Positions 1-11,052 of a DNA stretch of 64,000 bases are shown here, one piece after another. The position numbers and the translations under genes were made by a program. Positions within the stretch are counted from its first letter, which is position 1, and each line of letters opens with the position of its first letter. Where the stretch lies: positions 24,011,526 through 24,075,525 of the forward strand of contig OX411545.1 in NCBI GenBank assembly GCA_948146395.1, read 5' to 3'. The notes beneath the pieces are model-generated. The model saw only the letters and a program-made list of their open reading frames with translations. It was not told the origin of the DNA and did no database searches. This stretch comes from Fragum whitleyi (lineage: Eukaryota; Mollusca; Bivalvia; Cardiida; Cardiidae).

Positions 1-230
1 TGTGTCTATCAAAATTCGAACATTCTGATTAGATGAAAATTTTGATAACTGGCACCTATTTCAAAAGCTTCCGCACAAAGGAGTACCGAAAATATCTGCT
101 TTATGAAGAAATATACAACTTCCGCTCCAGGATATCAAATTATAATATATGGACAGAGTTTTTCATTGATTTCATGAAGGAATGAAACTAAAATCCTAAT
201 CACACTCATGCGTGAATCCGCTTTGCATTT
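1..230 (-). mobile_element. Family N MITE-like element, truncated by window edge
   Basis: This segment matches, in reverse orientation, the repeat at 40680-40978 and the weaker copies at 28815-29110 and 30865-31080. Shared marks are a terminal ATTCTGATTAGATGAAAA-type end, AAGCTTCCGCA, the word ATGAAACTAAAA, and CACTCATGCGTGAATCCGC. It is non-coding. The left end may lie outside the window. Confidence 0.5.
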
Positions 231-1019
231 CACCTGTGAAGTTAAATGATTTCGGCTTTCATACTCTTTGACTTTTGCTCTATACAAAAAAGTCTACGGA
301 TTGACAGACCGACCGGCGAATGCAAATCAATTTAAAACTTTTTTATGCGAAAAGGGGGGTGGGGGGATAAAAATTCATGGAATCTAAATCTGTGCCGGTC
401 GTACTTTAGATAAAATGTACATGTCGCCTCTAGTAAGTACGTACTTACGTCACAGGGTCACGTCATATAGTTACGTCACAGCTGCGGGCAAATTTAGAAA
501 AAAAGTTAATTTTGCAAGTGCGCTTTAAAAATCGTATGCAAATGGAATGGAATGGAAGTGTTGCCCATAAGTTGTGGTAGGTCAGGATAATATAGACTTG
601 GCCCAGACGAAAACGCGCTGTACAGTCTGCAACAATAACGTTAATCAATAACTTACGATTTCTTCGATAAATCAACAAAGAAAAACCGCAGACGACCTTA
701 ATGAAGCAGAAGACGACCCAAATTATGTCACCTGTTTTTGAGCAGAAGTTATAATTACGCCAATACACATCATTTATTCAAAAGAAGAGGGCATGCGAAT
801 TAAATAGGGCCCGAAGCAACAACGAATTATCTAAAATCGAAGATATTCCTTTTGAAAGGATGCTAAGAAAAGAAATTTGTTTTGTTTTGAAACTTGCTCT
901 CACAATCCATCCCCTTTTTCCTCTTTTCCATAACCCACAAGGAAAATATAACCCGACCCGTCCAGTGAAAATGAACCATCAATGATTTTTTTTAAAAGAA
1001 ATGCATTCACTTTTTGGTC
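231..1019. other. Non-coding interval
   Basis: I see no gene here. It holds a short G-run near 353-366 and a cluster of three CRE-like words at 445-483, listed separately. The open frame on the minus strand at 463-768 has no recognisable domain and I do not treat it as a gene. Confidence 0.5.
445..483 (+). promoter_or_regulatory. Three TACGTCA/CACGTCA words at 13-bp period
   Basis: TACGTCA occurs at 446-452 and 472-478, and CACGTCA at 459-465, so the three words are spaced exactly 13 bp apart. TGACGT/ACGTCA is the half-site core known for CREB/ATF-family bZIP proteins. No nearby gene is visible, so this may be a short degenerate tandem repeat and not a control element. Confidence 0.3.
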
Positions 1020-1179
1020 AAGGTTGTGGACCCGTTATAGTCCCGGAACATTTCGTGACTCATGATCTTTCACATTGTTAGCAGAGGTTTCCTGATGAAA
1101 TCACTAGGAAACCTCGGTTAACACTGTAAAAGTTCATGACTTCTGAAAGTTTGAGGAACTATTACAGATCCACTGCCTT
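1020..1179. mobile_element. Family D foldback MITE, copy 1
   Basis: This is a non-coding inverted repeat of about 160 bp. The centre is GAGGTTTCCTGATGAAAT facing its complement, and the outer arms are GTGGACCC...GATCCACTGCC. It is one of six near-complete copies in the window and is more diverged than the copy at 10252. Confidence 0.75.
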
Positions 1180-1714
1180 GAGAAATGGTACAATGCATTT
1201 TACTTGTTTCGTACCGCCGAGATAACGATGACTATAGAAACAACAACACCATTATAAAAAAAAATATATCTACAGTTTTCTCACTATTATAAGTTTAAGA
1301 CCTCGGTCGAAAAAAGCAAATATTCAACCAATTTCGCCATATTTTTAATACAAGGAATATTTTTCGAGTCTCTTTTTACTCGTTCTATGGATTGTAGTTC
1401 GAAGCCCGTCTGAAGTTTTCCTCTTAAAAAGAAAACATTGAATTGTTGTTTATTAGAATCTTATTTAATGAAAATAAACTCTCAAGTCGCAAACGGTCAA
1501 TCTGAAATGATTTCGCGTGTGTGTATTTCCGTTTATTTATCGTCACTACCGTAGCACATGCCTGTATGAGCGACGCCCCCAGACGGTTAGTTGATACGGG
1601 AGATAGTACAAGGATACATGACGAAACTACTGCTGAGATCCGCCACGGTTATGCAGATATCAATTAATGTTCAAAATGAAGTTCCTAGGTAATTCGTAAA
1701 GTGTCTTTCCTTTT
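1180..1714. other. Non-coding interval
   Basis: AT-rich sequence between two family D elements. I see no gene or recognisable repeat. Confidence 0.5.
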
Positions 1715-1829
1715 AAGGTAGTGTATCCGTAATAGTTCCGCATCATTTCGGAACTTATGATCTTTCCCAATGTTAACCTTGGTTTCCGAAGTACCTTACT
1801 TCCGAAACTATTACGGCTCCGCTACCTTA
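1715..1829. mobile_element. Family D foldback MITE, copy 2, internally deleted
   Basis: Both ends match family D (AAGGTAGTG at the left, GCTACCTT at the right, with AATAGTTCCGCA inside). The copy is about 115 bp against about 158 bp for the family. The missing part is around the central palindrome, as expected for deletion of a hairpin centre. Confidence 0.7.
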
Positions 1830-2006
1830 AGACTGTATAGACTGCACATGCTGAATTTGTTCCAAACTGTTCGTACTTCACTGATTTCGCGAATCTTAAA
1901 TGGTAATTCTACCTTCCTGTATCTTTGCAATGCGACCTCTAGTTAACCTCTAATGGAACTTATCTCCGTTTCAAAATGTTTATTTTACACACTTCCGATA
2001 CTAAAA

Positions 2007-2101
2007 GGTCAAAAGGTTTTAGACCAAATGGGAATTTTTGGTCTAAACCAATAATTCTATAGTTTAGACGAAATGGGTTTAGACGAAGTGGGAATAAACC
2101 A
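2007..2101. repeat. Short hairpin with TTAGAC(C/G)AA(A/G)TGGG repeats
   Basis: GGTTTTAGACCAAA faces TTTGGTCTAAACC at 2015-2049, forming a small hairpin. Two more related words (TTTAGACGAAATGGG and TTTAGACGAAGTGGG) follow. Function unknown; it probably derives from a repeat. The rest of 1830-2671 holds nothing I recognise except a C-run at 2631-2646. Confidence 0.5.
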
Positions 2102-2671
2102 TGATCTCTTTTCGCACAACGGGTCAAATTAATTTATCCGAGTCTCCACCAATTGGAAAGGAAGATCTTTTTTCTGGTTAAGGGTCGAAGATTCTTAGGG
2201 ACGCTTAAAGGATGACTAGAATAGTCTTATCATTAATTACAATTCTTAAGATGAAATAAAAACAGGTGGGCCTATAACGGGACCCGGGCCCCTATTTTCC
2301 TTTGAAGTTCCCCTGATTTGTAGGCTGCACGCGAACCCCTTATTACGGAAGATTCAAGAAAATCATCATTTTATATTCTACGGCACGCGAGTGGGATGCA
2401 AAACAAACAGTCACGGGATCTATCGGGGCTATTGTTTCGCTCGCGTTCTGAAGTCGCGAATTTCTTTGAAAATCCTGTTTTTATGCTAATTTGTTGACAA
2501 AAGAACTGTGAATAGAAGTAAAGAAACGCCAATTAGATCCCAACAAAAAAACCCGTCGAAAAAATATGAAGAATAATGTATGAATTGGTGTGAAAAATTT
2601 GAGACTGCTGAATGGAATAAATTAGATACACCCCCCCCCCCCCCCCAATTGTATCTAGATCCTTTACATTC

Positions 2672-2923
2672 GTGACCCGTCACTCGAAAAGGAACCATTT
2701 GGGAACTCTGTGAAATAAATATTTGAAAAAGACATTGGGCCAAGAATAGATCAACCAGAGGTTGCATTTTAAAAATTCTTCGCGAGAAGGTAGATTGCTT
2801 CTAATTCACGAAAATAAGTAAAACGAGAAAAGTTTCAATCCTAGTCAGTCTGCGCAATTCGCGCAGCCTGACAGGGATCGACATTTTACGCACTACCAAG
2901 ATGATCTCTTTTACCGTGACGGA
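2672..2923 (-). mobile_element. Family A MITE, copy 1
   Basis: The left end reads GTGACCCGTCACTCGAAAAG and is followed by ATAAATATTTGAAAA. Near the right end is a palindrome, CAGTCTGCGCAATTCGCGCAG, and the element closes on TTTTACCGTGACGG. It aligns in reverse to the copy at 16760-17019. It is non-coding and about 250 bp long. Confidence 0.75.
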
Positions 2924-3817
2924 TTATATTTTATTCGAATATTGATCTTAATCTATAGACTCCTTACAGCACGGAAACGTTTTAGACTGGTCTCAAATGA
3001 CAGAAGAAGAAAGAGAGGTCCAAAATACAAATACATTCCAATAATGACAATTAAATTAATGAAAATACCTAAATGAAAATGAAAACTTTTCTACACTTTC
3101 GGCTCGAGAATGCAGACTATAAATTGAATAATAATAAAATATTACATAAATTAGCTTTTACTGAACATTTATATTATATAGTTTTCTTCCTTGTAAGTAA
3201 AAACTCTTTAAAATGTCTTAAAGAGAAAAGGACTTGAAAAGGAAGACTTTGCGTTTAAGTTGACGAATTTTTGTCAACAATAACAACCACAACAACAGCA
3301 ACAACAGTAACAACAACTACGACATAAACAATTTAAACAACAACTTAAACAACAATAATAGTTATATATTGTAATTATAATAAAACCGCGATTGACCTAT
3401 AACGTTGCATCTTCCGAAGCCTTCATATTTATCTCCTACATCATTGTAGAATCATAATTGTGTAGGGAAGGACAGCCCGAACGCTATATCAACATTTTTT
3501 GAAATGAATATGAGATGTATTTTGGTTTGTCAAGCAAAAAGTGACCATCTGTGAAATGCAAAAGTATCGAACCTGGTCAGATTGTTGTCTGCATACAGTT
3601 AGCAACATGGGATATTGACATTCATTTCGATCAAAACAATCCCAAAACACTCGCTCAGCACTCCATAATTCATCCCAAACGCTCACTTAACCCATTCTAA
3701 AACGCCCCAAACTCACTGAAAAAGATAGAATCAACAACCCCATTCAAAATAAATAAAACAAGAATTCGCGATTCAAATTGTACGCGTCTGATAGTTGCTT
3801 AAAGAAACTTATAGAAC
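2924..3817. other. Non-coding interval with CAA-rich tract and Q repeat
   Basis: No gene recognised. An imperfect (CAA)n tract runs about 3277-3355. At 3605-3730 there is a stretch of ATCAAAAC.. CACTCGCTCAGC.. TTCATCCC-type words that recurs at 5160-5262, 47868-47960, 48175-48225 and 55510-55610. I call this family Q; its ends are unclear. Confidence 0.45.
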
Positions 3818-5085
3818 TCGTATGAGACGTCGCAGCTAACTGAGGCTATAAAGCGTAACGTAATTTGACGTTATTTTTGCAGGGCAAAATTGGAGAAAAA
3901 ACAAACGCGTTTCATTTGAAACATCAATTTGCCATATTTTGAATTGTATCAAAGATGTGATTAAAAATGTGAATAACTATCATGTTCGGGTTTGTATAAA
4001 TATTTTCAGGGTACAGAATCTCTGTAATAACGACACAAAACCAATTTAATATAAACAGAAGCATTGAATTTCCGACAAACTAAAAAGTATATAAAACAGA
4101 TAATTAGATTTAGTATTTTTAGCCTTGCTATACAATAAACTTATCAAAACCGATGATATTTTTTATTCAAATTATTGCGGTTAGTATTTAATTTTTTGGC
4201 CAATAATTTCGAAAAAATAATCACCGAAATTGAAACACGCAACGTAAAACGTCATCAAAATGAAAAAACGTGACACTTTTTCAGATTTTTTCAGCGTTCT
4301 TGTATTTATCGTTTAATGCACAAAATATAGATTGTTATATTTTTTTGAAAATAATGGACTGGCCATTTTTTCTAAATTAATTTTCATTTAATTTCATTTA
4401 CATTTAATAAGATTTTGGTAACTCCTCGCGAAAATGATGCGAAAATGACATAATTTCAAAAAACGTGACATTTTTTCAGACTTGTTCACGCAAAAATGTT
4501 GTATTTAATTAAGAAACGGAAATAAACCAAATTTAAACTGAAGAAATATAAGTCTGACCATTTTTCTTAAAAGTGTTTAGATTTGATAATTTCCTTTATC
4601 TTGTATGATTATTATTACGTTGAAATTTTTTAGTCGTCATTTTTTGCTTTATTTTTAGCAGCATTGCTAATACACTTTCCGCTATTTAATTTACGTAGGG
4701 GATTGTTCCAAAATTTTATCTGAAACTTTCAAAATTCACAATGCAAAAGGACCAGTAATCTAGGTATTTGTGTATTAAATTTTACGATGTTAAAGAGTGT
4801 ATCCGCCATTTTATGGCATTTTGAACATATATTTAAAGAGAAGCATGTTACGCGTTACCTGCGCTTTTTGGCGATTTTTTTTATAATAAACTCGATAGTA
4901 TTTTTCATTCACAGCCATGGGTATCAAAATGTAGTGTCTATAAGATGAAGCTATTCAAACGCTTTAAAATGATGTACAATAATGTGCTGCTTTAGCCTAT
5001 ACTGTTATCTTATTTCAAAGTTAAACTAAAATATGACTGGTTTTCATAAAATAGCCCGACGTTACTGCGACGTCTCTATGCATAT
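3818..5085. mobile_element. T1: 1.27-kb non-coding element with inverted ends
   Basis: GAGACGTCGCAG at about 3824-3835 is matched in inverse orientation by CTGCGACGTCTC at about 5065-5076. The interior is AT-rich with no long frame. A word of the form AAACGTGACA(C/T)TTTTTCAGA occurs twice, near 4264 and 4460, about 196 bp apart. This suits a non-autonomous DNA element. The terminal match is short, so the element call is tentative. Confidence 0.4.
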
Positions 5086-5159
5086 TTTATTAAAGAGATA
5101 ATACATATCGCTAATTTTGTTCATCCTGAACAAATTTTGCGATATTGGATTACCTCCCA

Positions 5160-5262
5160 TTGATTTCACTCAAAACTCGCTCCACATAACACACTCATTC
5201 AATTTTATTCCAAAATCATTCCAAAATCATTCATCTTGTCAATTTCACGATGTTGTTAACTA
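5160..5262. repeat. Family Q dispersed repeat
   Basis: Contains CACTCAAAACTCGCTCCAC and a twice-repeated CATTCCAAAAT, ending in TCAATTTCACGATG. The complement of that ending (CATCGTGAAATTGACA) occurs in the copy near 47868. No coding potential. Confidence 0.4.
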
Positions 5263-5295
5263 TACTTCTGAATCAAGAATGATCATTAAACCTAT

Positions 5296-5510
5296 TTATC
5301 ACCCGTCACTCGAAAAGGGACCATCTATGGACTTCGCAAAATAAATATTTGAAAATGAGATTGGTTCCAGAACAAGTCATACAGTGGTCGCATTTCAGAA
5401 TTTCTTTCCCAAGAATAGAATGGTCATTCAAAAATATTTCATATAAAAAATAAGGTAAGTTCGGATGTTCCGATCTTAGTCGTGCGTAATTTCGCACGTG
5501 AGTTCATGAC
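5296..5510 (-). mobile_element. Family A MITE, copy 2, diverged
   Basis: Begins ATCACCCGTCACTCGAAAAG and continues ATAAATATTTGAAAA as in other A copies. A degenerate central palindrome (GTGCGTAATTTCGCAC) lies near 5481-5498. The distal end is not clear. Confidence 0.6.
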
Positions 5511-5564
5511 GTTTCAACCATCAAGAATTTCAAAACGCAGCGTTTTGTAATCAAACTATTAACT

Positions 5565-5566
<2 letters not shown>

Positions 5567-5599
<33 letters not shown>
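5567..5599 (+). repeat. Poly(A) run
   Basis: About 33 consecutive A residues with no identifiable retroelement body immediately upstream. The interval 5600-6346 that follows has no recognisable gene. Confidence 0.9.
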
Positions 5600-5604
<5 letters not shown>

Positions 5605-6346
5605 GACGATCAGAAAGCATTAAGTCTGAACGATGCTCCGAATGCTTTTGCTGCTCTCCTGGATTCGTTCGATTTTTTTATTATTTTCTTTTTTTTCAAT
5701 ATTTTTTACTAAGTGTCCATCTGGATTGTTGCACTCTGTTTGAAGGGTCATAAATAGTATGTTTGCGGTAGCCGGATATGTTATAGTTTATAGTATCAGT
5801 CTATATGTCGCAAAGGTCCAAATATCAATTCTAACTGTTGTAGTAAAGTATGTCTCAAATCTTCAATGTTCAGCAAAGTGGCACGCTATGGGGTTTATTA
5901 AAATACCATCAATATTTAATAAACATTTAATAATCTCCTATGGATAAACCATGTTGACCAATGGTCTGGTCACGTGATATCTGTCCAATAAAGGTCGAAT
6001 GTCAAACGGTCACATGACTTGCACGTGGAGCTATGGCTGCCTACCACATATAACAAATCAAAACGTTTACAACTTAATGTCATACTCATAATTTCTTCAT
6101 TAAAACTACATTAACAGATCATCCAATTTACGAACAGAAAATCTCTTAGTTCCCTCTTTTTACACAGCTTCTATAAATGTATTTCTTTAGTGTATAGTTC
6201 GTTTTTTGATTTTGAATATACAGAAAAAAATAGAAGAACTATTCTCATAAAGTACAGATTTAGATCACAGAAACATACAAGCGTTTCTCCCCATTCAACC
6301 GCCGTTGGGACTCTTTCTTCGAAGTATTGTTAGGAAAACTAAAAGA

Positions 6347-6424
6347 TGTTACTCAATTCTATTTCCATAAACACTCTTTTTCAGAAAAAAAGTGTTTATG
6401 GAAATGAAATTGAGTAACATGGAT
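6347..6424. repeat. Perfect-arm hairpin, ~35-bp arms
   Basis: ATGTTACTCAATTCTATTTC and CATAAACACTTTTT face their complements with only one or two changes around a few-base loop. It is not related in sequence to the MITE families listed here. It could be a decayed foldback element or a hairpin RNA precursor; the sequence alone does not decide. Confidence 0.7.
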
Positions 6425-6740
6425 TCCCTGTTGAATATTATTTTTTTTTAAATCATAAGTAAAAGATGATGGTCCACATCAAATGACCACAAAATACGGT
6501 GTTTGAAAATGGCATTTTCATAATCCCTTAGATTTCAAATGTGAACCAAGTACGATAGACGACTAGGTACCGCGCTATTTGAAACGATTCTGATGAGTAC
6601 AAAAATAATAGCCTTTTTAGAAATAAATGGCTAATCATATAAGTCATAAGAGAGAGGGGTGAGAGTCTTGGATTTGGAAAAGGCAACATTGTAAAGGACA
6701 CTTTTCTATCTCATTGTTGGTTCAATTTTTTCGTCTTTAT

Positions 6741-6962
6741 GTTTTAAGATACAAAATTTTGGACCTGTGCAAATTCAAAGGTTTCGCAGACGAACATTTA
6801 AAGTGGTTTAAATTTGAAAAATAAACATTCAGTAGGGTAGAAAATAGTGTGGAAAAAGAAGAAATTGCTTGCCAGAAGCAATTTCTTCTTTTTTCACAAT
6901 GTTTTCTCAGTTATAAAATCACAGGCACGTAAAAAGCAGGGATTAAACAGCAAAGGGTTAAA
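6741..6962 (+). mobile_element. Family E MITE, copy 1
   Basis: Shares its full length with the copies at 14380, 33402 and 56983. Common marks are CAAATTCAAAGGTTT, ATTCAGTAGGGTAGAAAAT, a central palindrome AGAAATTGCTT/AAGCAATTTCT, and the terminal AAACAGCAAAGGGTTA. The left AACCCTTT end is degraded here. Non-coding. Confidence 0.8.
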
Positions 6963-6970
6963 ATAATGAT

Positions 6971-7023
6971 ATCATTATTATTATTGTTGTTATTATTATT
7001 GTTATTGTTATTATTATCATTAC

Positions 7024-7113
<90 letters not shown>
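6971..7113. repeat. (ATT)n microsatellite
   Basis: Imperfect ATT/GTT units to about 7024, then an uninterrupted ATT array to 7112. A minus-strand frame through it translates to poly-Asn and is not a gene. Confidence 0.95.
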
Positions 7114-7861
7114 GTATTAGTGATCGAATTCCATGACGAATTAAATACGTTTTTGAATCGGTAGTTCCACCTCTGCCTCTTAGTGAAATCGTTCGCTTAT
7201 TAGAGTTGATCCCTTCAAAAAAGTTTGTCTCAATGTTTTTCTCTATTTCCATCAATTTTATCAAGCGTTATTAAGATTTTCAAGTCAACGACAGTTGTTT
7301 GAGTAATCTGGTGTAACGATCAACAAGGCCCTTTTCGATCGTGATAAAAGATAAACTCGAGTACAATGTAAAGTGACCGTATTGCGCATGTGCCACACGA
7401 CGTGTGCCATCCGCTATTAATCTTCATAAGTTGTTGACACTGACAGGGTTATCTTTCCGCACAATTCAACCGAACACGATTTCATTTCATCGATAATGAT
7501 TTTTTTTTCGAGTCTTGTCGCCAAATCGCAAAAATGTATATTCACGCGTTTCAATTTTCTGTTGATATCTGAAGGTAGTTGAAATGCAATTCCTTCTACC
7601 TTTTAAGTTCGGTGACCACGCTTATTTTTCTGATGGATGCTTATCTTTATTTTCAATTGATTGTATTAATATTTAAAAACTTTTCAACAGTTTTGCTTTG
7701 CATGTCAAAATTGTTCTAGTAAGATCTCAAAAGTCGGAACAGGTAATTCGCGATGGAGTTAACTTATTTTAATATATCAAGCTATCGAGGGCATTGCTAC
7801 CAGTACGCACATTACGCAAGTGCGTAAATAGAAATAAATCCCCTTTCGAAAAATGTCGTAG
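7114..7861. other. Non-coding interval
   Basis: No gene or clear repeat seen. Confidence 0.45.
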
Positions 7862-7923
7862 ATAAACGATCATAACATCGAAACTACAGCTGATTCAAGC
7901 TGTAGTTACGATGTTTTGATTAT
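7862..7923. repeat. Short hairpin, AACTACAGCT type
   Basis: CATAACATCGAAACTACAGC faces GCTGTAGTTACGATGTTTTG. The same AACTACAGCTT/AAGCTGTAGTT core occurs at 19899-19950 and half of it at 21874-21890, so it is a small dispersed family. Confidence 0.6.
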
Positions 7924-8666
7924 TCACCAAAGTCCTAATCATTGAAAAGGGGAGCGGACGGAGGACATTCATCTTTTGTCATAGTCCACATATCGCCTTT
8001 ATATGTTCCATGTTGGTCGCCTCCTATGTACGTAAGAATTCAAAATCCTAGTTACGCCTATGCTATGAAGCGAAAAACAGTAGAAATTGCTCAAAAGAAG
8101 GAAGTGTGTGCAGAAATATTATTCTTTCGGCATAGATTGGCGCCTAAATCGAGGAGTCATCGTTAAACCATTGAAAGTGCTTAAAAAAGCATAGAAATAT
8201 TTTTACAATATAGATTTCTTCTTAAACGCTCTAGTACTATATGTGTATTGAGCTGAGTCCATTACTAGGGGCAAATTGGGTATAACTTAAAAGCAATTGG
8301 TAGGAATTTAGCCTGATCCCTTCACTGCAATTGTGAAAGTACATGTTTGAGAGAAACTTATTGCGCTATTTTAACCTGTGTTATCTATTTCGAACAAATG
8401 GCACGAGAATCTAACAGTAAAAAGTTGATTTCACGGCTCACCGCGCAAAATCTACCTATACATCTTAACGGTTAAAAAGTGTCAGATGTCATGGATAATT
8501 AGTTAAAACCGGACAACAGATCAAGATCAACAGCTCATTTAGATTATAGAGCCGATATGAAATTTCAACAAATTTTCAATTGGGCTGATGATATCACAAA
8601 TTTAACGGTTTTCTAGAAATGTTTCCTACGTCTTTCGGTGTCATGAACGGTGCTTAATGTCCCGTC
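7924..8666. other. Non-coding interval
   Basis: No gene recognised. The 74-codon plus-strand frame at 7942-8166 has no identifiable domain. Confidence 0.45.
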
Positions 8667-8842
8667 GTTGATATTTGAGCCTGTGCATGAGATTTCCAAT
8701 AATTTCAAATATGCGCAAAGCAAAACCCCTGACCAGCCTGTGCATCGGCACAGTCTGAGAATGTTCTGCTGCATTGTGGAACTGTCCATGCTGCACCTCA
8801 TGTAGTTTTCAAATTGATGGAAATATCACGCTCAAACTTATT
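8667..8842. mobile_element. Family H foldback element, copy 1
   Basis: Left end TTTGAGCCTGTGCATGAGAT; right end GGAAATATCACGCTCAAAC in inverse orientation. Internal marks are CGCAAAGCAAAACCCCTGAC and CAGCCTGTGCATCGGCACAG. Related copies are at 12345-12442, 32262-32490 and 40027-40132. Confidence 0.6.
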
Positions 8843-8964
8843 TCATACGGATACCGACGAGCAAATCACAGACCAATTATTATGAACTTCGACCGCAATA
8901 ACGATGACAAAGAGTTAGATTTGCATGTTGAAAACTTAATTAAGTCTACCGTATGCAGCAATCA

Positions 8965-9207
8965 GGAGCCCGTTTTACTAAACTTCTTACAAAAAAATTG
9001 ACCGTAGGTCAAAATCACAAATAGTACTCGGTGTTTTCAACCATTTTTAGATTCTGCCTTGGCATATCTCAGTGGGATCGTCTTTAGAAGACGATTCCTA
9101 TGAGATAAGGCATGACAGAATTCCATATTTAGTTACTACTGCAAAAGCAGCATAATTTTTTACTTACGCAAAAATTGATCGTAAGATATTTAGTAAAACA
9201 GGCCCCT
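8965..9207. mobile_element. Family J MITE, copy 1
   Basis: Terminal inverted repeats read GAGCCCGTTTTACTAAAC and TTTAGTAAAACAGGCCCC. In the middle is the short palindrome ATCGTCTTTAGAAGACGAT. Full-length relatives are at 44484-44712 and 47626-47855 and a half copy at 50655-50780. Non-coding, about 240 bp. Confidence 0.8.
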
Positions 9208-10251
9208 AGATTCGGATTCTAAACTACCTTCATTGTCTAAATACAAATGTACTCCATGCAGGTTGATGGGTATCCTATATCTGAAAAGGCGAATGCATTG
9301 TTGCAGGCATAGACGCATGTACGTATAAGTTGGTATCAATTGGAGGGACATGTAACAAACGAATTCGAACAAAATTAGTACAGGTGACTTATAGGCCTCT
9401 TTGGGCCGGTAGTAATTTTTCTATTTTTGTATTTGTAAATTACATGTATTATCAAAAATATATTCACATGTCACTACAATAACATAATTCTTATCTTATC
9501 TTATCTTGTAAACTTGTAATGATAAATGACCGATTTAACCATCAAATTCTCAAGTTACGTGATTTATTTACATGGATGGTATTAGATAAACTGACCTATG
9601 GTCATTTAACGACCAAAAGAGCAAGTATCACTGCCTCTGTAAACACTTTAAGTGCGAATATCCGCACTTCTATGTTGAAATAAAACACGAGCTCCTTACT
9701 CAACAGAGAATTGACCCCAAAATTCGCTTTTGTACCCATATATGATTTCATCCAACGTCTATTTGGCCTTTGATTCGGAAGATGCTAGTAATCGGATAAT
9801 TATACGGAATGTCGCCACTATGACCTCGTATGCCCCCTCTTGGTCAATATTTACTTTTTAAGGTATGATTTTAAGTTTCTTTTCTAATAGACACCCATCT
9901 TTAAGAAAAAAATATACTAATACATGAAAATAGAATGTAAATGTTATCCATTATTTGACATCTTCATAAAAAGATTTAAATCGACTTCAATACTTTAGTT
10001 AGTTTTGAAATTGCCGCTTTGATCACCAAATTTACTCATTACACTTAGCTTTTAAAAAGGATCAGTAGACTTTGTCTTGGTCTAGTATGGCCATCATTTA
10101 TACGGCTTCAGGCGAAGGCCTTCTGCAAATATTTCAGGTCACATGGGTCGTGGCAGGTCAGAGGTCAATTCAGATCATGAGCCCAATATAGTTTCCCTTC
10201 TCCATTAAAAAGACCATTGACAACGTATGACTTCGTTTTCTACGTTTTCTA
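9208..10251. other. Non-coding interval
   Basis: No gene recognised. A few TTATC units occur at 9490-9507. Confidence 0.5.
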
Positions 10252-10409
10252 TGGTAGTGGACCCTTGATAGTTCCGCAACATGTCAGGAATTATGATCTT
10301 TCACAATGTTAACCGAGGTTTCCTAATGAAATCATTAGGAAACCTCGATTAACACTGTTAAAGTTCATTACTTCCGTAACGTTGCGGAACTATCGAGGGT
10401 CCACTACCT
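10252..10409. mobile_element. Family D foldback MITE, copy 3, best preserved
   Basis: A near-perfect palindrome of 158 bp. GGTAGTGGACCCTTGATAGT at the left faces its complement at the right with one change in the first 28 bases. The centre is GAGGTTTCCTAATGAAATCA and its mirror. It has no coding capacity. The near-identity of the arms suggests a recent insertion or arm conversion. Confidence 0.85.
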
Positions 10410-10423
10410 AAAACACCAGCCCA

Positions 10424-10520
10424 TTAGCTCAGTTGGTTGAGCGCTCAACTTCAAGCCTGGTTAGGACTTCCAATAAGACTTCCGATCTGTAAGTCGTGGG
10501 TTCGATCCCCGGTATTTTCC
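10424..10520 (+). repeat. tRNA-like SINE head or tRNA pseudogene
   Basis: TTAGCTCAGTTGGTTGAGCG is a good Pol III A box in a tRNA-like setting, and GGGTTCGATCCCCGGT is a good B box and T arm. The middle (54 bases) is too long and does not fold into a normal anticodon arm. The following sequence does not match the S1 SINE body, so this is a truncated or different SINE head. Confidence 0.6.
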
Positions 10521-11052
10521 GTCCTATATCCTTGCACTATCCTCCGTAACAACTCGCCATCTTTTGGGGTCATCAATGATATGAACAAATTCAACGCTAG
10601 CGATTGTAAACGGAAATGCAAAATCACCAACGATTTGCCATAAATAAAACAGATACCATGAATAATTTCGGATTAACATTGTCTGTAAAAATATTGTTTG
10701 GTTAACACCAAGGTTATTGGTATACGTTAACGGACAAAGCCACGGCGTTACAATGGAAATACTTGGATGAATCAGTAAACTCATGTGCCGTAAACGTTCG
10801 GATTTTTTTTTACTCAAGTACTCGATCTAGCCATATACACTTCATCTATTTCTATGATACTAGCCGTCGCCCTAGAAAAACGTGAATTAGCCCAACATTG
10901 CATTACGGCATGATGACGCCATCATGGATCATCTTTGGGGTGAGATATTGAGAGATTCTTTCATTTTTCTTTCAGAGATCTCATTGAAACTGGCTTAATG
11001 AGAGAAAAATCTTTTGAATTTGAATTGAATTTAGTGAATGATTTTTTTTTTG
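10521..11052. other. Non-coding interval
   Basis: No recognisable gene. The open frames here carry no domain. Confidence 0.45.

Noticed and set aside
6911..7264. Minus-strand frame of 117 codons with poly-Asn
   Set aside because: It is the translation of the (ATT)n microsatellite plus part of a family E element.
10437..10520. Functional tRNA gene
   Set aside because: The A and B boxes are good, but the region between them is too long and does not form an anticodon arm with a valid intron boundary.
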